Positions 9,805-18,203 are shown, numbered from the stretch's first letter. The stretch is 64,000 nt of DNA from Pseudomonas sp. DY-1 (GCF_003626975.1 NZ_CP032616.1:2728001-2792000), one strand, 5' to 3'. Notes: generated from the sequence alone by a model not told the origin. Translations and numbers: made by a program.

Positions 9805-10857
9805 TCAGAACGTATTCCCCGCCCCCGGCTGGACGGTGCCCGAGAACAGCGCCTGGCGAATCCGTGCCTTGTGCCAGCCACGATCACCCCAGACCTTGTC
9901 CAGGGCCCAGGCGCGTTTCATGAAAAGTTGCAGGTCCACTTCCCAGGTGTATCCCATGGCGCCGTGGGTCTGGATGGCGTTCTTGGCGGCCAGCAGTGCC
10001 GCTTCGGTACAGGCGATGCGGGCGTGGGAAACCTGTACGTCCCGCTCCGGCAGGTTCTGCGCGACGGCATGGGCGGCGCGGTAGAGCGGGCCCTTGGCGA
10101 ACTCGATCTGCACCGCGACGTTGGCCATCAAGTGCTTCACCGCCTGGAAGGAACCCACCGGCTTGCCGAACTGCTTGCGCTCGAAGCTGTAGTCCACCGC
10201 CAAATCCACCATGCGCTTTGCCAGGCCCAGCAGTTGGGCGGCGGTTCCCAGCGCCCCACGGTTCTTCGCGGCGGCCCAAAGTGCCCTGCCCTGCTCGCCT
10301 TCGGCCACGCGGGTCCCCGCGGTCGGCTTCCAGTCGACGCGGAACAGCTGCCGGCTCGGGTCCACTGATTCGTTGCGGGTAAGCTGAACCTGCTCGGGCA
10401 ACACGGCGTGCACTTCATCGCCGTGGGGTAGCAACAGCAGACCGGCCACATGGGCGTCGGCCACCAGAGGGTTGCCCGGCTCGCCGACGGCGAGGCGGGC
10501 CTTGCCTTCGGCGATTCGGGTCAGCCATTCGCCTTGCAGGTCGAGCTGGTTCGGCAGGGCGGCAAGCAGCGGCACGCCGATGAGCATGGTGTCCACCAGG
10601 GGCTCGGGCAGGCCGGCGTAGCCGCACTCCTGGGCGAGGAGGATGAAGTCCAGCTCATTCATGTCCAGGCCGCCGAAGCCGTCCGGCACGGTCAGGGCGG
10701 TTAGGCCGAGTTCTGTAAGTTGGCCCCAGAGTTCGTCGCTGCGGCCGCTCCCGGTCTGCCATAACTCGCGGATGCGCTCCGGGATCACTTCGTTGGTAAG
10801 GAAGGCGCGCACGTTGTCCTGGAACAGCAGTTGGTCATCGCTGAAGGTGAAGTCCAT
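9805..10857 (-). CDS. Acyl-CoA dehydrogenase, small subunit of second pair
   Basis: A 350-residue member starting MDFTFSDDQLLFQDNV at ATG 10857. It is shorter than full-length acyl-CoA dehydrogenases and close in size to the small subunits of steroid-type alpha2-beta2 enzymes. The C-terminus has HGAMGYTWEVDLQLFMKRAW, but the YEGT position reads KVWGDRG and the GFERG position reads GALGTAAQ, so no catalytic Glu is seen at either site. It ends 3' of, and ten bases from, the catalytic subunit gene, which implies joint expression and assembly. The longer in-frame extension runs inside the neighbouring gene and is not used. Confidence 0.84.
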   Translation of the reverse strand: MDFTFSDDQLLFQDNVRAFLTNEVIPERIRELWQTGSGRSDELWGQLTELGLTALTVPDGFGGLDMNELDFILLAQECGYAGLPEPLVDTMLIGVPLLAALPNQLDLQGEWLTRIAEGKARLAVGEPGNPLVADAHVAGLLLLPHGDEVHAVLPEQVQLTRNESVDPSRQLFRVDWKPTAGTRVAEGEQGRALWAAAKNRGALGTAAQLLGLAKRMVDLAVDYSFERKQFGKPVGSFQAVKHLMANVAVQIEFAKGPLYRAAHAVAQNLPERDVQVSHARIACTEAALLAAKNAIQTHGAMGYTWEVDLQLFMKRAWALDKVWGDRGWHKARIRQALFSGTVQPGAGNTF

Positions 10858-10867
10858 GGCGCGCTCC

Positions 10868-12034
10868 TCAGGCTCGCGGCATGCCGAGCATGCGCTCGGC
10901 GATGATGTTGCGTTGGATCTCGTTGGTGCCGGCGTAGATGGGCCCGGCCTGGGCGAACAGGAAGCCGTCCAGCCAGTGCCCGACATCACCCGCATCCGGT
11001 GCTTCCGGCAGCAACTCGCCGCGCAGGCCGAGGATCGACAGCGCCGTCTCGTGCATTCGCTGGTCCAGTTCGGACCAGAAGATCTTGTTGGTGGAGGATT
11101 CCGGACCGATCTTGCCGCCCTTCACCAGCCGCGACGCCGTCATGTAGGTGTTCAGGGTGTAGGCCTCGGCGTCCATCCAGGCCCGCATCACCGCTTCGCC
11201 GATGGCCGGGTCCAGGTCCGCCTGTTCCCGGTTGGCCAGGTAGAGTTGCACCAGGCGCCGCGCGGTTTCCTGGAAGCGGGCCGGCGAGCGCAGCATCAGG
11301 CCGCGTTCGAAGCCGGCAGTGGACATCGCCACGTGCCAGCCCATGCCCTCCCCGCCCAGCACGTTATCCACAGGCACTTCCACGTCGTCGAAGAAAATTT
11401 CGGCGAAGCCCGGCAGGCCGTTGAGCTGCGGGATCGGGCGCACGGTGATACCGGGGCTGTTCAGCGGCAGGAGGATGAAAGTCAGTCCGTGGTGGCGGCT
11501 GGATTGCGGGTCGCTGCGGAACAGGCCGAACAGCCAGTCGGCCCAGACGGCGCGGGTGGACCAGGTTTTCTGGCCGTTGATCACATAGACGTCGCCCTTG
11601 CGCTCGGCCCGGCAGCGGATGGCAGCCATGTCCGAGCCGGCGTTGGGTTCCGACCAGCCCTGGGCCCAGATTTCCTCGCCCGTGGCCATCTTCGGCAGGA
11701 AGCGCTCCTGCTGTGCGGCGGTGCCGAACTCCATCAGGGTTGGGCCGAGCAGGAAGATGCCGTTCTGGTTGACCCGTGCCGGTGCGCCCGCGCGGTAGTA
11801 CTCCTCTTCGAAGATCAACCACTGGATCAGGTCGCAGCCGCGTCCACCGAGTTCCTTTGGCCAGGTCACCATGCCCCAGCGACCCTCGTTGAGTTTCGCT
11901 TCCCAGACGCGGTGCTGGCGGAAGCCTTCCTCGCAGTCGAAGGATTGCAGCGGTTCAGCCGGCACATTGGCCGCCAGCCAGGCGCGGACCTCCTCACGGA
12001 AGGCCTGCTGTTCAGGTGTGTAGGTCAGGTCCAT
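10868..12034 (-). CDS. Acyl-CoA dehydrogenase, large (catalytic) subunit of second pair
   Basis: A 388-residue subunit starting MDLTYTPEQQAFREEV at ATG 12034. WAQGWSEPNAGSDM and KTWST are flavin-contact motifs. The C-terminal motif is YAGTNEIQRNIIAER with Ala in place of the MCAD Glu; Glu243 in GFERG is the likely base. It is paired with the small subunit ten bases downstream and starts four bases after the enoyl-CoA hydratase stop. Presumably it desaturates a steroid-derived acyl-CoA ester, either in ring-remnant or side-chain oxidation. The two large subunits of this cluster are similar in plan yet clearly diverged, so they should act at different steps. Confidence 0.85.
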   Translation of the reverse strand: MDLTYTPEQQAFREEVRAWLAANVPAEPLQSFDCEEGFRQHRVWEAKLNEGRWGMVTWPKELGGRGCDLIQWLIFEEEYYRAGAPARVNQNGIFLLGPTLMEFGTAAQQERFLPKMATGEEIWAQGWSEPNAGSDMAAIRCRAERKGDVYVINGQKTWSTRAVWADWLFGLFRSDPQSSRHHGLTFILLPLNSPGITVRPIPQLNGLPGFAEIFFDDVEVPVDNVLGGEGMGWHVAMSTAGFERGLMLRSPARFQETARRLVQLYLANREQADLDPAIGEAVMRAWMDAEAYTLNTYMTASRLVKGGKIGPESSTNKIFWSELDQRMHETALSILGLRGELLPEAPDAGDVGHWLDGFLFAQAGPIYAGTNEIQRNIIAERMLGMPRA

Positions 12035-12038
12035 GGGC

Positions 12039-12797
12039 TCATCCCTTGAAGGTGGCGGTGCGCTTGTCGACGAAGGCATCGCGGGCTTCCTGGGAATCCA
12101 GCGAGCGGTAGGCCTGCAGGGTGAAGCCCTGCTCCCAGCGGTATTTGTCTTCGAGGTTGCCGTCTTCGATGCCGGTCAGCGCCTCCTTGGCCAGGGCGAT
12201 CATGGCCGGGCTCTTGGCGGCGATCTTGCGGGCGATCTCCAGGGCCGCCTCGCGCAACTCGGCGCGGGGTACAACACGTTCCACGGCACCCAGGCGATAG
12301 GCCTCGGCGGCGTCGATCATCTCGCCGGTGAAGTACATGTGGCGCACCTTCTGCACCGGGAAAAGGCGCTGTAGGTGGGCGCCGCCGCCCATGGCACCAC
12401 GGTCCACCTCGGGTACGCCGAAACGCGCGCAGTCAGAGGCGACCAGGATGTCCGCTGCGCCACACAGGCCGATGCCGCCACCGAGGACGAAACCGTGCAC
12501 AGCGATGATCACTGGCTTGGGATTGCGGTGGACGGCCTTGAAGCTGTCGTAGTTGCCCTTGTTCACCGCGACTATCAGGTTGCCGTCAGCGGCCAGTTCC
12601 TTGATGTCTACGCCTGCGCAGAAGCCACGACCCTCGGCGCGGATGATGATGACCCGAACCTCGGGCGACTCGCCCAGGTGCTCGAGCTCGGCGGCGATGG
12701 CCGCCCAGCCTTTACTGTCGAAGGCGTTCACCGGCGGATGGTCGAAGACCATCTCGGCAATGCCGTTATCGATGCTCACGTGAAATGGACTGCTCAT
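12039..12797 (-). CDS. Enoyl-CoA hydratase/isomerase (crotonase family)
   Basis: A 252-residue crotonase. Oxyanion-hole segments are RGFCAGVDIKE (about 58-68) and VHGFVLGGGIG (100-110). Glu130 in GVPEVDRGA corresponds to the second catalytic Glu of rat crotonase (Glu164), while the first Glu position (Glu144) is not Glu, so the enzyme may be a one-glutamate hydratase, isomerase or hydrolase. ATG 12797 begins MSSPFHVSIDNGIA; the stop is four bases before the next gene. In function it should follow one of the acyl-CoA dehydrogenase pairs. It is reminiscent of EchA19-type side-chain hydratases but that assignment is tentative. Confidence 0.83.
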   Translation of the reverse strand: MSSPFHVSIDNGIAEMVFDHPPVNAFDSKGWAAIAAELEHLGESPEVRVIIIRAEGRGFCAGVDIKELAADGNLIVAVNKGNYDSFKAVHRNPKPVIIAVHGFVLGGGIGLCGAADILVASDCARFGVPEVDRGAMGGGAHLQRLFPVQKVRHMYFTGEMIDAAEAYRLGAVERVVPRAELREAALEIARKIAAKSPAMIALAKEALTGIEDGNLEDKYRWEQGFTLQAYRSLDSQEARDAFVDKRTATFKG

Positions 12798-12808
12798 CCG
12801 GCTACCCC

Positions 12809-13891
12809 TTAGTTGTTCGATTTGTCGGTCACGCGGCGGCACAGCTCGGCGAGCCGTTGCTCGGCCTGCTGCACGATGGATTCGATGAGTTCGGCACAGC
12901 CCGGCAGGCTGTCGATGCTGGCGGCGATCTGCCCGGCGGGAAGTACGCCTGCCGCCGGCAGGCCCTCGACCATGGCCTTCTGGATCACCATCGGCGCGTT
13001 GGCGGCCATCAGCATCTGCGCGGCGCTGAGACCGTCGCTACCGCCGAGCTTCAACGCGCTGCCCAGCAGCTGGGCGATACTCGCGCCGCTGTGACGGCGG
13101 TAGGCCAGTGCACTGCGCAGGGCCAGCAACAGGCGTTTCAGGCCGCCGGAGCGTTCCAGGCTGTCGAGCAATTCGTTGCGGATCATCCGTTGCGGCATGC
13201 CATCGATGGCGCGACTGATGATGATGGCGGCTGGGTCGCGGACTTTCAGGTAGCGCTCCAGGGTGGCTGGCGGCACCGGGCTTTCGGCACTCATCAAAAA
13301 GCGCGTGCCCATGGCAATGCCTTCGGCACCGAGGGCCAGGGCCGATATCAGGCCGCGCCCGTCCTTGAAGCCGCCGGCGGCGACCACCGGAACATCGACG
13401 GCGTCCACCACCTGGCCGAGCAGAATCGAGGTGGGCACCGAGCCGGTGTGGCCACCACCCTCCCCGCCCTGCACGGTGACGGCGTCGGCGCCCATCTCCA
13501 CCGCCTTCACTGCATGCTTGAGCGCACCCACCGTGGGTATGCAAACCACACCGGCATCCTTCAGGCGGGTGATCATCGCCTTGCCGGGCGAACGGCTGTA
13601 GCTCACCGCACGCACACCGTGCCTGAGCACCAGCTCGACGATCTCGCCGGCATTGGCCTGGTACATGTGGAAGTTGACGCCGAATGGCTGATCGGTGAGC
13701 GCCTTGGTTTCGAGGATGGCGGCTTCCATGCGCTGCGGTTCGATGGTGGCGCCGGCCAGGAAGCCAAAGCCGCCGGCGTTGCCGGTGGCCGCTACCAGTT
13801 TCGGATCGGCCACCCAGCCCATGGCGGTCTGGATGATCGGATAGCGACAACCCAGCAGTCGGGTCAGGCGAGTATCGAGTGAAATCGCCAT
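12809..13891 (-). CDS. ipdC: IpdC-like flavin reductase (nitronate monooxygenase fold)
   Basis: A 360-residue TIM-barrel flavoprotein of the nitronate monooxygenase/2-nitropropane dioxygenase family. The phosphate-binding GGEGGGHTG is at 142-150, followed by VVAAGGFKDGRG and GAEGIAMGTRFL. Its ATG (13,891) shares one base with the stop of echA20 (TGATG). In actinobacteria ipdC is clustered with ipdA, ipdB and echA20 and is needed to reduce a HIP-CoA intermediate before ring D opening; the same four genes are contiguous here. The family also contains enzymes detoxifying nitronates, but the gene context strongly favours the steroid role. Confidence 0.85.
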   Translation of the reverse strand: MAISLDTRLTRLLGCRYPIIQTAMGWVADPKLVAATGNAGGFGFLAGATIEPQRMEAAILETKALTDQPFGVNFHMYQANAGEIVELVLRHGVRAVSYSRSPGKAMITRLKDAGVVCIPTVGALKHAVKAVEMGADAVTVQGGEGGGHTGSVPTSILLGQVVDAVDVPVVAAGGFKDGRGLISALALGAEGIAMGTRFLMSAESPVPPATLERYLKVRDPAAIIISRAIDGMPQRMIRNELLDSLERSGGLKRLLLALRSALAYRRHSGASIAQLLGSALKLGGSDGLSAAQMLMAANAPMVIQKAMVEGLPAAGVLPAGQIAASIDSLPGCAELIESIVQQAEQRLAELCRRVTDKSNN

Positions 13892-14760
13892 CACGCCTCC
13901 GATGAGTTGCGCTGGGACTGCGCCATGCCGCGGGCGTCGTAGCCGCCGAGCTTGTCGCCGCTGACCAGTTCGTTGTGCACATGGGCGAAGTGATGGAGGC
14001 CGAACACCATGTCCATGGTGGCGCGCTTGCCCATCAGGTCCTCGGCGTTGTTCACCGCCTGTTTGGTCAGTTGCAGGCCCAGGCGCGGCATCTGCGCGAT
14101 GCGCCGGGCTACGTCCAGGGTCACGTCTTCCAGCACGTCGCGTGGCACCACCTTGTTGACCATGCCCATCTGGTAGGCACGATCGGCGCCCATGCGCTCG
14201 CCGAGGAAGAGGAACTCCTTGGCGATGCGCGGATTCAGTTCGTGCACGTGGGCGAAGTACTCGACCCCCGGAATCCCCATGCGCACCACCGGATCGGCGA
14301 AATAGGCGTCCTCCGAGGCGATGATCAGGTCGCAGACCCAGGCCAGCATCAGTCCGCCGGCGATGCAGGCGCCCTGCACCATGGCGATGGTCGGCTTGGG
14401 CATGTCGCGCCAACGCCGGCACATGCCGAGATAGACCTCCTGCTCGCGGGCGTAGAGGAACTCTCCGCCTGGCTTGTTCACGTGGTCGTACCAGAGGCTG
14501 GTGCGTTCGAAGCTCTGGTTCACGTCGCGACCAGGCGTACCGATGTCGTGCCCGGCGGAGAAGTGCTTGCCGGCACCGCGCAGGACGATGACCTTGACCG
14601 CGTCGTCATCGCAGGCGCGACGGAAGGCGGCGTCCAGGGCGTAAGTCATGCGCGAGTTCTGCGCGTTGTGATACTCGGGGCGGTGCATGGTGACCAGGGC
14701 CAGCGGGCCCTGAACCTCGTACTGCACCACGTCTGCTTCTGCGGCCTGTTCGTGGCTCAT
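13891..14760 (-). CDS. echA20: EchA20-like crotonase-family ring hydrolase
   Basis: A 289-residue crotonase-family enzyme. The oxyanion segments are KHFSAGHDIGTP and VQGACIAGGLMLAW, and the C-terminal ATMDMVFGLHHFAHVHNEL helix is longer than in plain hydratases. In the HIP-CoA pathway EchA20 hydrolytically opens ring D of HIEC-CoA to give COCHEA-CoA, the substrate of IpdAB. Adjacency to ipdB, ipdA and ipdC supports this assignment. The start ATG 14760 is 15 bases downstream of the ipdB stop. A generic enoyl-CoA hydratase is the alternative, but length and neighbours argue against it. Confidence 0.85.
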   Translation of the reverse strand: MSHEQAAEADVVQYEVQGPLALVTMHRPEYHNAQNSRMTYALDAAFRRACDDDAVKVIVLRGAGKHFSAGHDIGTPGRDVNQSFERTSLWYDHVNKPGGEFLYAREQEVYLGMCRRWRDMPKPTIAMVQGACIAGGLMLAWVCDLIIASEDAYFADPVVRMGIPGVEYFAHVHELNPRIAKEFLFLGERMGADRAYQMGMVNKVVPRDVLEDVTLDVARRIAQMPRLGLQLTKQAVNNAEDLMGKRATMDMVFGLHHFAHVHNELVSGDKLGGYDARGMAQSQRNSSEA

Positions 14761-14775
14761 GTGGGCGGCTCCGCC

Positions 14776-15588
14776 TCAGTGGGTCATGGCCCGGGCGCGC
14801 ACGCCCGGCGGATTGTCCTTGAGCTGGCTGGCGCGCAGGTTGTGCGGGTCCAGCTGCTGGATGAGGATCAGTTGCTCGAGGGTCGGTGCGGCGGTGGTGG
14901 GAATCGCGTTCGGCACATGCAGCGGGAAGCTGGTGGCGGCCTGTACCTCTTCCACGCTGACACCGGGGTGCAGGGAGCGGATGCGCATCTGCCGACCGGG
15001 ACCCTGGAAGTCGAGCACGCAGAGGTCGGTGACGATCATGCGGATATCGATCTCGTCCAGCGACCAGCCACGGGCGAGGCGCTCGGGGTTGTAGCCAACG
15101 GAGGCCACCACATCCACTTCGCCATCGACGAACACACGTTTGTTGTGGCTGGGCACCATGAACGAGTTCGCGTGGCTGATGGAATTGCCGGGGAAGCCAC
15201 GTACGCCGAGCATCTGCGATTTGGGCTTGGCGTGTTCGCCGATGCAGGAAATGTTGGCCTGGCCGAAGCGGTCGATCTGCACCGGTCCCACCAGGGCATG
15301 GCGCTTGCCACTCCAGACATTGTCGAAGATGCGCGAAAAGCCCATCCAGCTGTCGAGTTTCGGCTGGTAGCCGCCGCGCGACCCGACCGGCACCGGCTCG
15401 GCGACCATGAAGGCTTCGGAGTCGGTCATCATCAGTTCGGCATTGCAGTTGAGCATCGCCAGCGACGCGGCCAGGCGCTGCAGCACGCCGATTCCAGTGG
15501 CGAGCACTTCACCGTCACCGGCGAACGCTTCGGAGGCGGCGCAGATCATCAGTTCAGCGAGGCTGTAGGGTTGTTTGGTGGCAGTCAT
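14776..15588 (-). CDS. ipdB: IpdB, beta subunit of COCHEA-CoA hydrolase
   Basis: A 270-residue CoA-transferase family I protein, beta-type. It starts MTATKQPYSLAELMICAASE at ATG 15588; the in-frame upstream extension reads into the intergenic spacer and ipdA end. Features include FAGDGEVLATGIG near the N-terminus, GPVQIDRFGQANISCIG in the middle and VVASVGYNPERLARGWSLDE further on. IpdA and IpdB form a heterotetramer that opens the last steroid ring (ring C) by hydrolysing COCHEA-CoA. The pair lies in the order ipdA-ipdB ten bases apart. Ordinary glutaconate or 3-oxoacid CoA-transferases share the fold, but the neighbouring echA20 and ipdC support the ring hydrolase. Confidence 0.87.
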   Translation of the reverse strand: MTATKQPYSLAELMICAASEAFAGDGEVLATGIGVLQRLAASLAMLNCNAELMMTDSEAFMVAEPVPVGSRGGYQPKLDSWMGFSRIFDNVWSGKRHALVGPVQIDRFGQANISCIGEHAKPKSQMLGVRGFPGNSISHANSFMVPSHNKRVFVDGEVDVVASVGYNPERLARGWSLDEIDIRMIVTDLCVLDFQGPGRQMRIRSLHPGVSVEEVQAATSFPLHVPNAIPTTAAPTLEQLILIQQLDPHNLRASQLKDNPPGVRARAMTH

Positions 15589-15598
15589 CTCAGCGTCC

Positions 15599-16480
15599 TC
15601 AGAAAACCGGGAGCGGCAGTTGGCGGATGGCGTCCAGGCCACCTACGCGCGCGAGGTACTCCGCTTCCCCGCAGTTCACGTAGCGCTCCATGTAGGCCTG
15701 CCAGCCTTCTGGCTCGGCGGCCGAGGCGTTGTAGGCCTTGAAGTGAGCGGTGTCGAAGCCGTAGAGCGGCGCACAGGACGACGGGTGGGCGCCGCCTGGC
15801 AGATGAACGACGGCACTGGTGCGGTTGCGTTCCCAGAACACCTGGCGGGCGCGGGCCGGGTCCTCATGGAACCAGGCGCTGTCGACCAGCTCGTCACAAC
15901 TGACAAAAGCCTTCTGTGCGGCACGCACGAAGAGGTCGTCCATATAGTGGTCGGGACCAGCGATCTGGCAGACGCCGCGGACATCGGCGCGGTCGACGTG
16001 AACCAGCGCCGCATCGAGCTTCAGCGCGGGCATGGCAACCCAGTCGCGACTGTCGTCGTAGGGGGAACTGACCAGCTTCAGTTCCGGGTTGATGCTCAGC
16101 ACGTCGGTGCCCAGGCCCACGGCAGTGGGAATGAACGGCACGTTCATGGCGGCGGCCCTGAGGCCGAGCAGTAGCATGCCTTCGTCGATCTCCATCACTT
16201 CCACGGCGCCTTCCTGGCGGGCCTTGCGGAAGTAGGGTTCGAGCGGGATGAAGTCCAGCGAGACGAAGGCGTAGACCAGCTTCTTCACCTTGCCGGCGGC
16301 ACAGAGCATGCCGACGTCGGCGCCGCCATAGGCGACCACCGTGAGGTCCTTGAGGCCGGAGCGCAGAATCTCGCGGACCAGGGCCATGGGCTTGCGCCTC
16401 GGGCCCCAACCGCCGATGCCAATGGTCATGCCGTCGCGTAGCTGTCCGACCACGTCGGCAGCGGTCATGCGTTTGTCCAT
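15599..16480 (-). CDS. ipdA: IpdA, alpha subunit of COCHEA-CoA hydrolase
   Basis: A 293-residue CoA-transferase family I protein, alpha-type. GIGGWGPRRKPMALVREI (about 21-38) is the N-terminal glycine loop. Residues 94-101 read EVMEIDEG followed by MLLLGLRAAA; one of the acidic residues here (Glu97 or Glu100) should be the catalytic Glu of the family, although I could not align it exactly. Also seen: ALVHVDRADVRG and GPDHYMDDLFVRAA. It begins at ATG 16480, 11 bases after the dioxygenase stop, so ring A cleavage and C/D-ring cleavage genes share an operon. Confidence 0.87.
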   Translation of the reverse strand: MDKRMTAADVVGQLRDGMTIGIGGWGPRRKPMALVREILRSGLKDLTVVAYGGADVGMLCAAGKVKKLVYAFVSLDFIPLEPYFRKARQEGAVEVMEIDEGMLLLGLRAAAMNVPFIPTAVGLGTDVLSINPELKLVSSPYDDSRDWVAMPALKLDAALVHVDRADVRGVCQIAGPDHYMDDLFVRAAQKAFVSCDELVDSAWFHEDPARARQVFWERNRTSAVVHLPGGAHPSSCAPLYGFDTAHFKAYNASAAEPEGWQAYMERYVNCGEAEYLARVGGLDAIRQLPLPVF

Positions 16481-16491
16481 GGGGCGGCTCC

Positions 16492-17385
16492 TTATTGACG
16501 GCCGACGCTGAAGTCATGGCCCCAGTGGCTGACCACGGTGCTCTCGAAGGGGGTATGGCGCTCCCAGTCCATGACCTTGCCGCCACAGCCGTACTCCAGG
16601 TCGAAGCCGCCCGGGGTCTGCATGTAGAAGCTGGTCATGTCGTCGTTGGTATGGCGACCGAGGGTGGCGGAGAGCTTCACACCGCTGGCGTGCATGCGGT
16701 CCAGCGCGCGGCCGACGTCATCCAGTTCGTGCACTTCCACCATCAGGTGCACGCAGCCCGACGGGATCGGACACTCGAACAGCGCCAGGGAGTGGTGGCG
16801 GCCGTTGTTGCAATGGAGGAAGTGGATGCGCTTTTCCGGTTCGGCCGGATCGGGGGTGAAGCGCACCTTCATCAGGTCGGAAAGGCCGAAGCCCATGACG
16901 CGCTCGTAGAAATCCAGGCAGCGGTCGAAGGCCGGTGCCGGCAGTACGGCATGGCCCATGCCGAGGTCGCTGGTGACGAAGCCGGAAACACCGACCGGGG
17001 ACATGAAGGGAGCGAAGTCCTGCAGCGGACCCCAGAACAGCTCGTGACGGTTGCCGTCCGGATCAGCGAATCGCGCCAGTTCCTGCACCTTGCGGCTGAC
17101 GGCATCGGCCGCGCTACCGCGCTGGACTTCCACATCGGCCTGTTGCAGCTCGGCAATGGCCTGCTCGAAGGCAGCCTTGCCGGCGACCTCCCAACCGCAG
17201 GCGCCATATCCGTCATGGTCGGCGCGCTCAACCAGGATGCGGTAGGGACGTTCGTCCATTTTCAGGTAGAGCCGCTCGCCCGCTACGGCATCCACCATCA
17301 TGCCGAGCACCCCGGTGGCGTAATCGCCCCAGCGCTTCAGGTCTGTCGAGGCTACGGTGACGTAACCCAGGCCACGGATATCCAT
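16492..17385 (-). CDS. hsaC: Extradiol ring-cleavage dioxygenase, HsaC/TesB-like
   Basis: A 297-residue two-domain vicinal-oxygen-chelate dioxygenase. Iron ligands are His145 (GMGHAVL), His213 (VHLMVEV) and Glu264 (FDLEYGC); supporting residues His198, His245 and Tyr254 also match BphC-type enzymes. Blocks GRHTNDDMTSFYMQTPGGFD and the end VVSHWGHDFSVG agree with my memory of HsaC, which opens the aromatised ring A of 3,4-DHSA. It is the first gene of the leftward operon; ATG 17385 starts MDIRGLGYVTV, and 14 upstream in-frame residues lack similarity. A biphenyl-type BphC is the alternative, but no biphenyl genes are nearby. Confidence 0.88.
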   Translation of the reverse strand: MDIRGLGYVTVASTDLKRWGDYATGVLGMMVDAVAGERLYLKMDERPYRILVERADHDGYGACGWEVAGKAAFEQAIAELQQADVEVQRGSAADAVSRKVQELARFADPDGNRHELFWGPLQDFAPFMSPVGVSGFVTSDLGMGHAVLPAPAFDRCLDFYERVMGFGLSDLMKVRFTPDPAEPEKRIHFLHCNNGRHHSLALFECPIPSGCVHLMVEVHELDDVGRALDRMHASGVKLSATLGRHTNDDMTSFYMQTPGGFDLEYGCGGKVMDWERHTPFESTVVSHWGHDFSVGRQ

Positions 17386-17894
17386 GCGGTCCTCCTCATT
17401 GTCGTTATCGCCGCGTACTCGGGGCACGGGGCACTATGGGGAGGGATTAAATCCGCAGGTCAGGAGGTGGACATCGTCCAATGGGACTAGCGCGAAAGGC
17501 GCGTGGGACGGGGCTCTGGCGTTTGCGTCAAGGCTCATCGATTGGAACGCGAGCGCGTATTTCATGGCGGCATTGAATTGCAGCCGGCGATGCCGATCAA
17601 AAGTCGGACCAACATCCTCTTTCATTGAACTTGTTTTGTTTCTGAAGTGTTTCAATGAAACCCGACAGAAACAATTCAATTACAGCCGATTACATACATA
17701 CAAACAGTCCGTTACATGCACTTAAAAATAGCATTAACCACGGAATACTCCATGCCAATCAGCACCTTATAAAACTACCAATCATCTTTAAATTTGCCAT
17801 TTGTCAGGCACCACAAAATAGTACTGGCGACGTTTTAGTTCTTCCTTAACATCCGGCATCGGGGGTTGTTCAAGTGTTTAAACGAGGAAGAAAC
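17386..17894. promoter_or_regulatory. AT-rich divergent control region of the steroid operon
   Basis: This 509-bp gap separates the leftward steroid operon from a rightward small exported protein and must hold both promoters. From about 17,610 to 17,870 it is markedly AT-rich compared with the rest of the window. No confident -35/-10 pair could be chosen on either strand; TTGACG on the minus strand at about 17,531-17,526 lacks a good partner. Two TTCAWTGAA palindromes lie at 17,621-17,659 (separate entry). I saw no ORF of substance here. Confidence 0.55.
17621..17659. promoter_or_regulatory. Paired TTCAWTGAA palindromes, candidate operators
   Basis: TTCATTGAA (17,621-17,629) and TTCAATGAA (17,651-17,659) are each 9-bp palindromes and are reverse complements of one another; including flanks they make a perfect 10-bp inverted repeat (TTTCATTGAA and TTCAATGAAA). 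Centre-to-centre distance is 30 bp, about three helical turns. They stand about 240 bp upstream of hsaC. They match neither the KstR nor the KstR2 operator as I remember those. Binding of a dimeric repressor to two sites is plausible but unproven. Confidence 0.45.
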
Positions 17895-18185
17895 ATGAAA
17901 TCCGCAATTAGCACCACTGCCTTCTCCAGCCTGTTGTTCTCTCTTGTCGCGCTGACTTCTTTCCAGGCCACAGCTGAAGGAGGCAGTGATCGCCTCATCC
18001 AGTACCGGGAATATCAAGTGCGCCAGCAGACGACCGAAGACGAAAGCGAGCGTTTCGCCCAGTTGGTCGAGGAAAAACCAACTGCGGCCGGATCAGGGAC
18101 AGCCACAGAAGCGGCTGAACCGGCCATGAAATCCTCAAATCGCTATCAATCTCGCATCCACCATCAACGCGTGGTGTACGAGTAA
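17895..18185 (+). CDS. Small exported hypothetical protein
   Basis: A 96-residue protein. ATG 17895 is chosen over an in-frame ATG 21 bases earlier because GAGGAAG lies at the right distance before it and because it begins a good signal peptide (MKSAISTTAFSSLLFSLVAL, cleavage expected after FQATA). The mature part is hydrophilic, rich in Gln, Glu and Arg (RLIQYREYQVRQQTTEDESE), and has no cysteine or recognised domain. I do not recognise the family. A hairpin (CCCTTCCTGG at 18,204 and CCAGGAAGGG ending 18,238) follows the stop. Confidence 0.65.
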   Translation: MKSAISTTAFSSLLFSLVALTSFQATAEGGSDRLIQYREYQVRQQTTEDESERFAQLVEEKPTAAGSGTATEAAEPAMKSSNRYQSRIHHQRVVYE

Positions 18186-18203
18186 TCGGCCTGCAACACC
18201 CAC

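Noticed and set aside
13975..15741. Rightward open frame of 588 codons across echA20 and ipdB
   Set aside because: Antisense shadow of two conserved genes; no recognisable domain.
17386..17894. KstR/KstR2-type operator ahead of the steroid operon
   Set aside because: Neither the TnnAACnnGTTnnA nor the AnCAAGnnCTTGnT pattern as I know them was found; only TTCAWTGAA palindromes are present.
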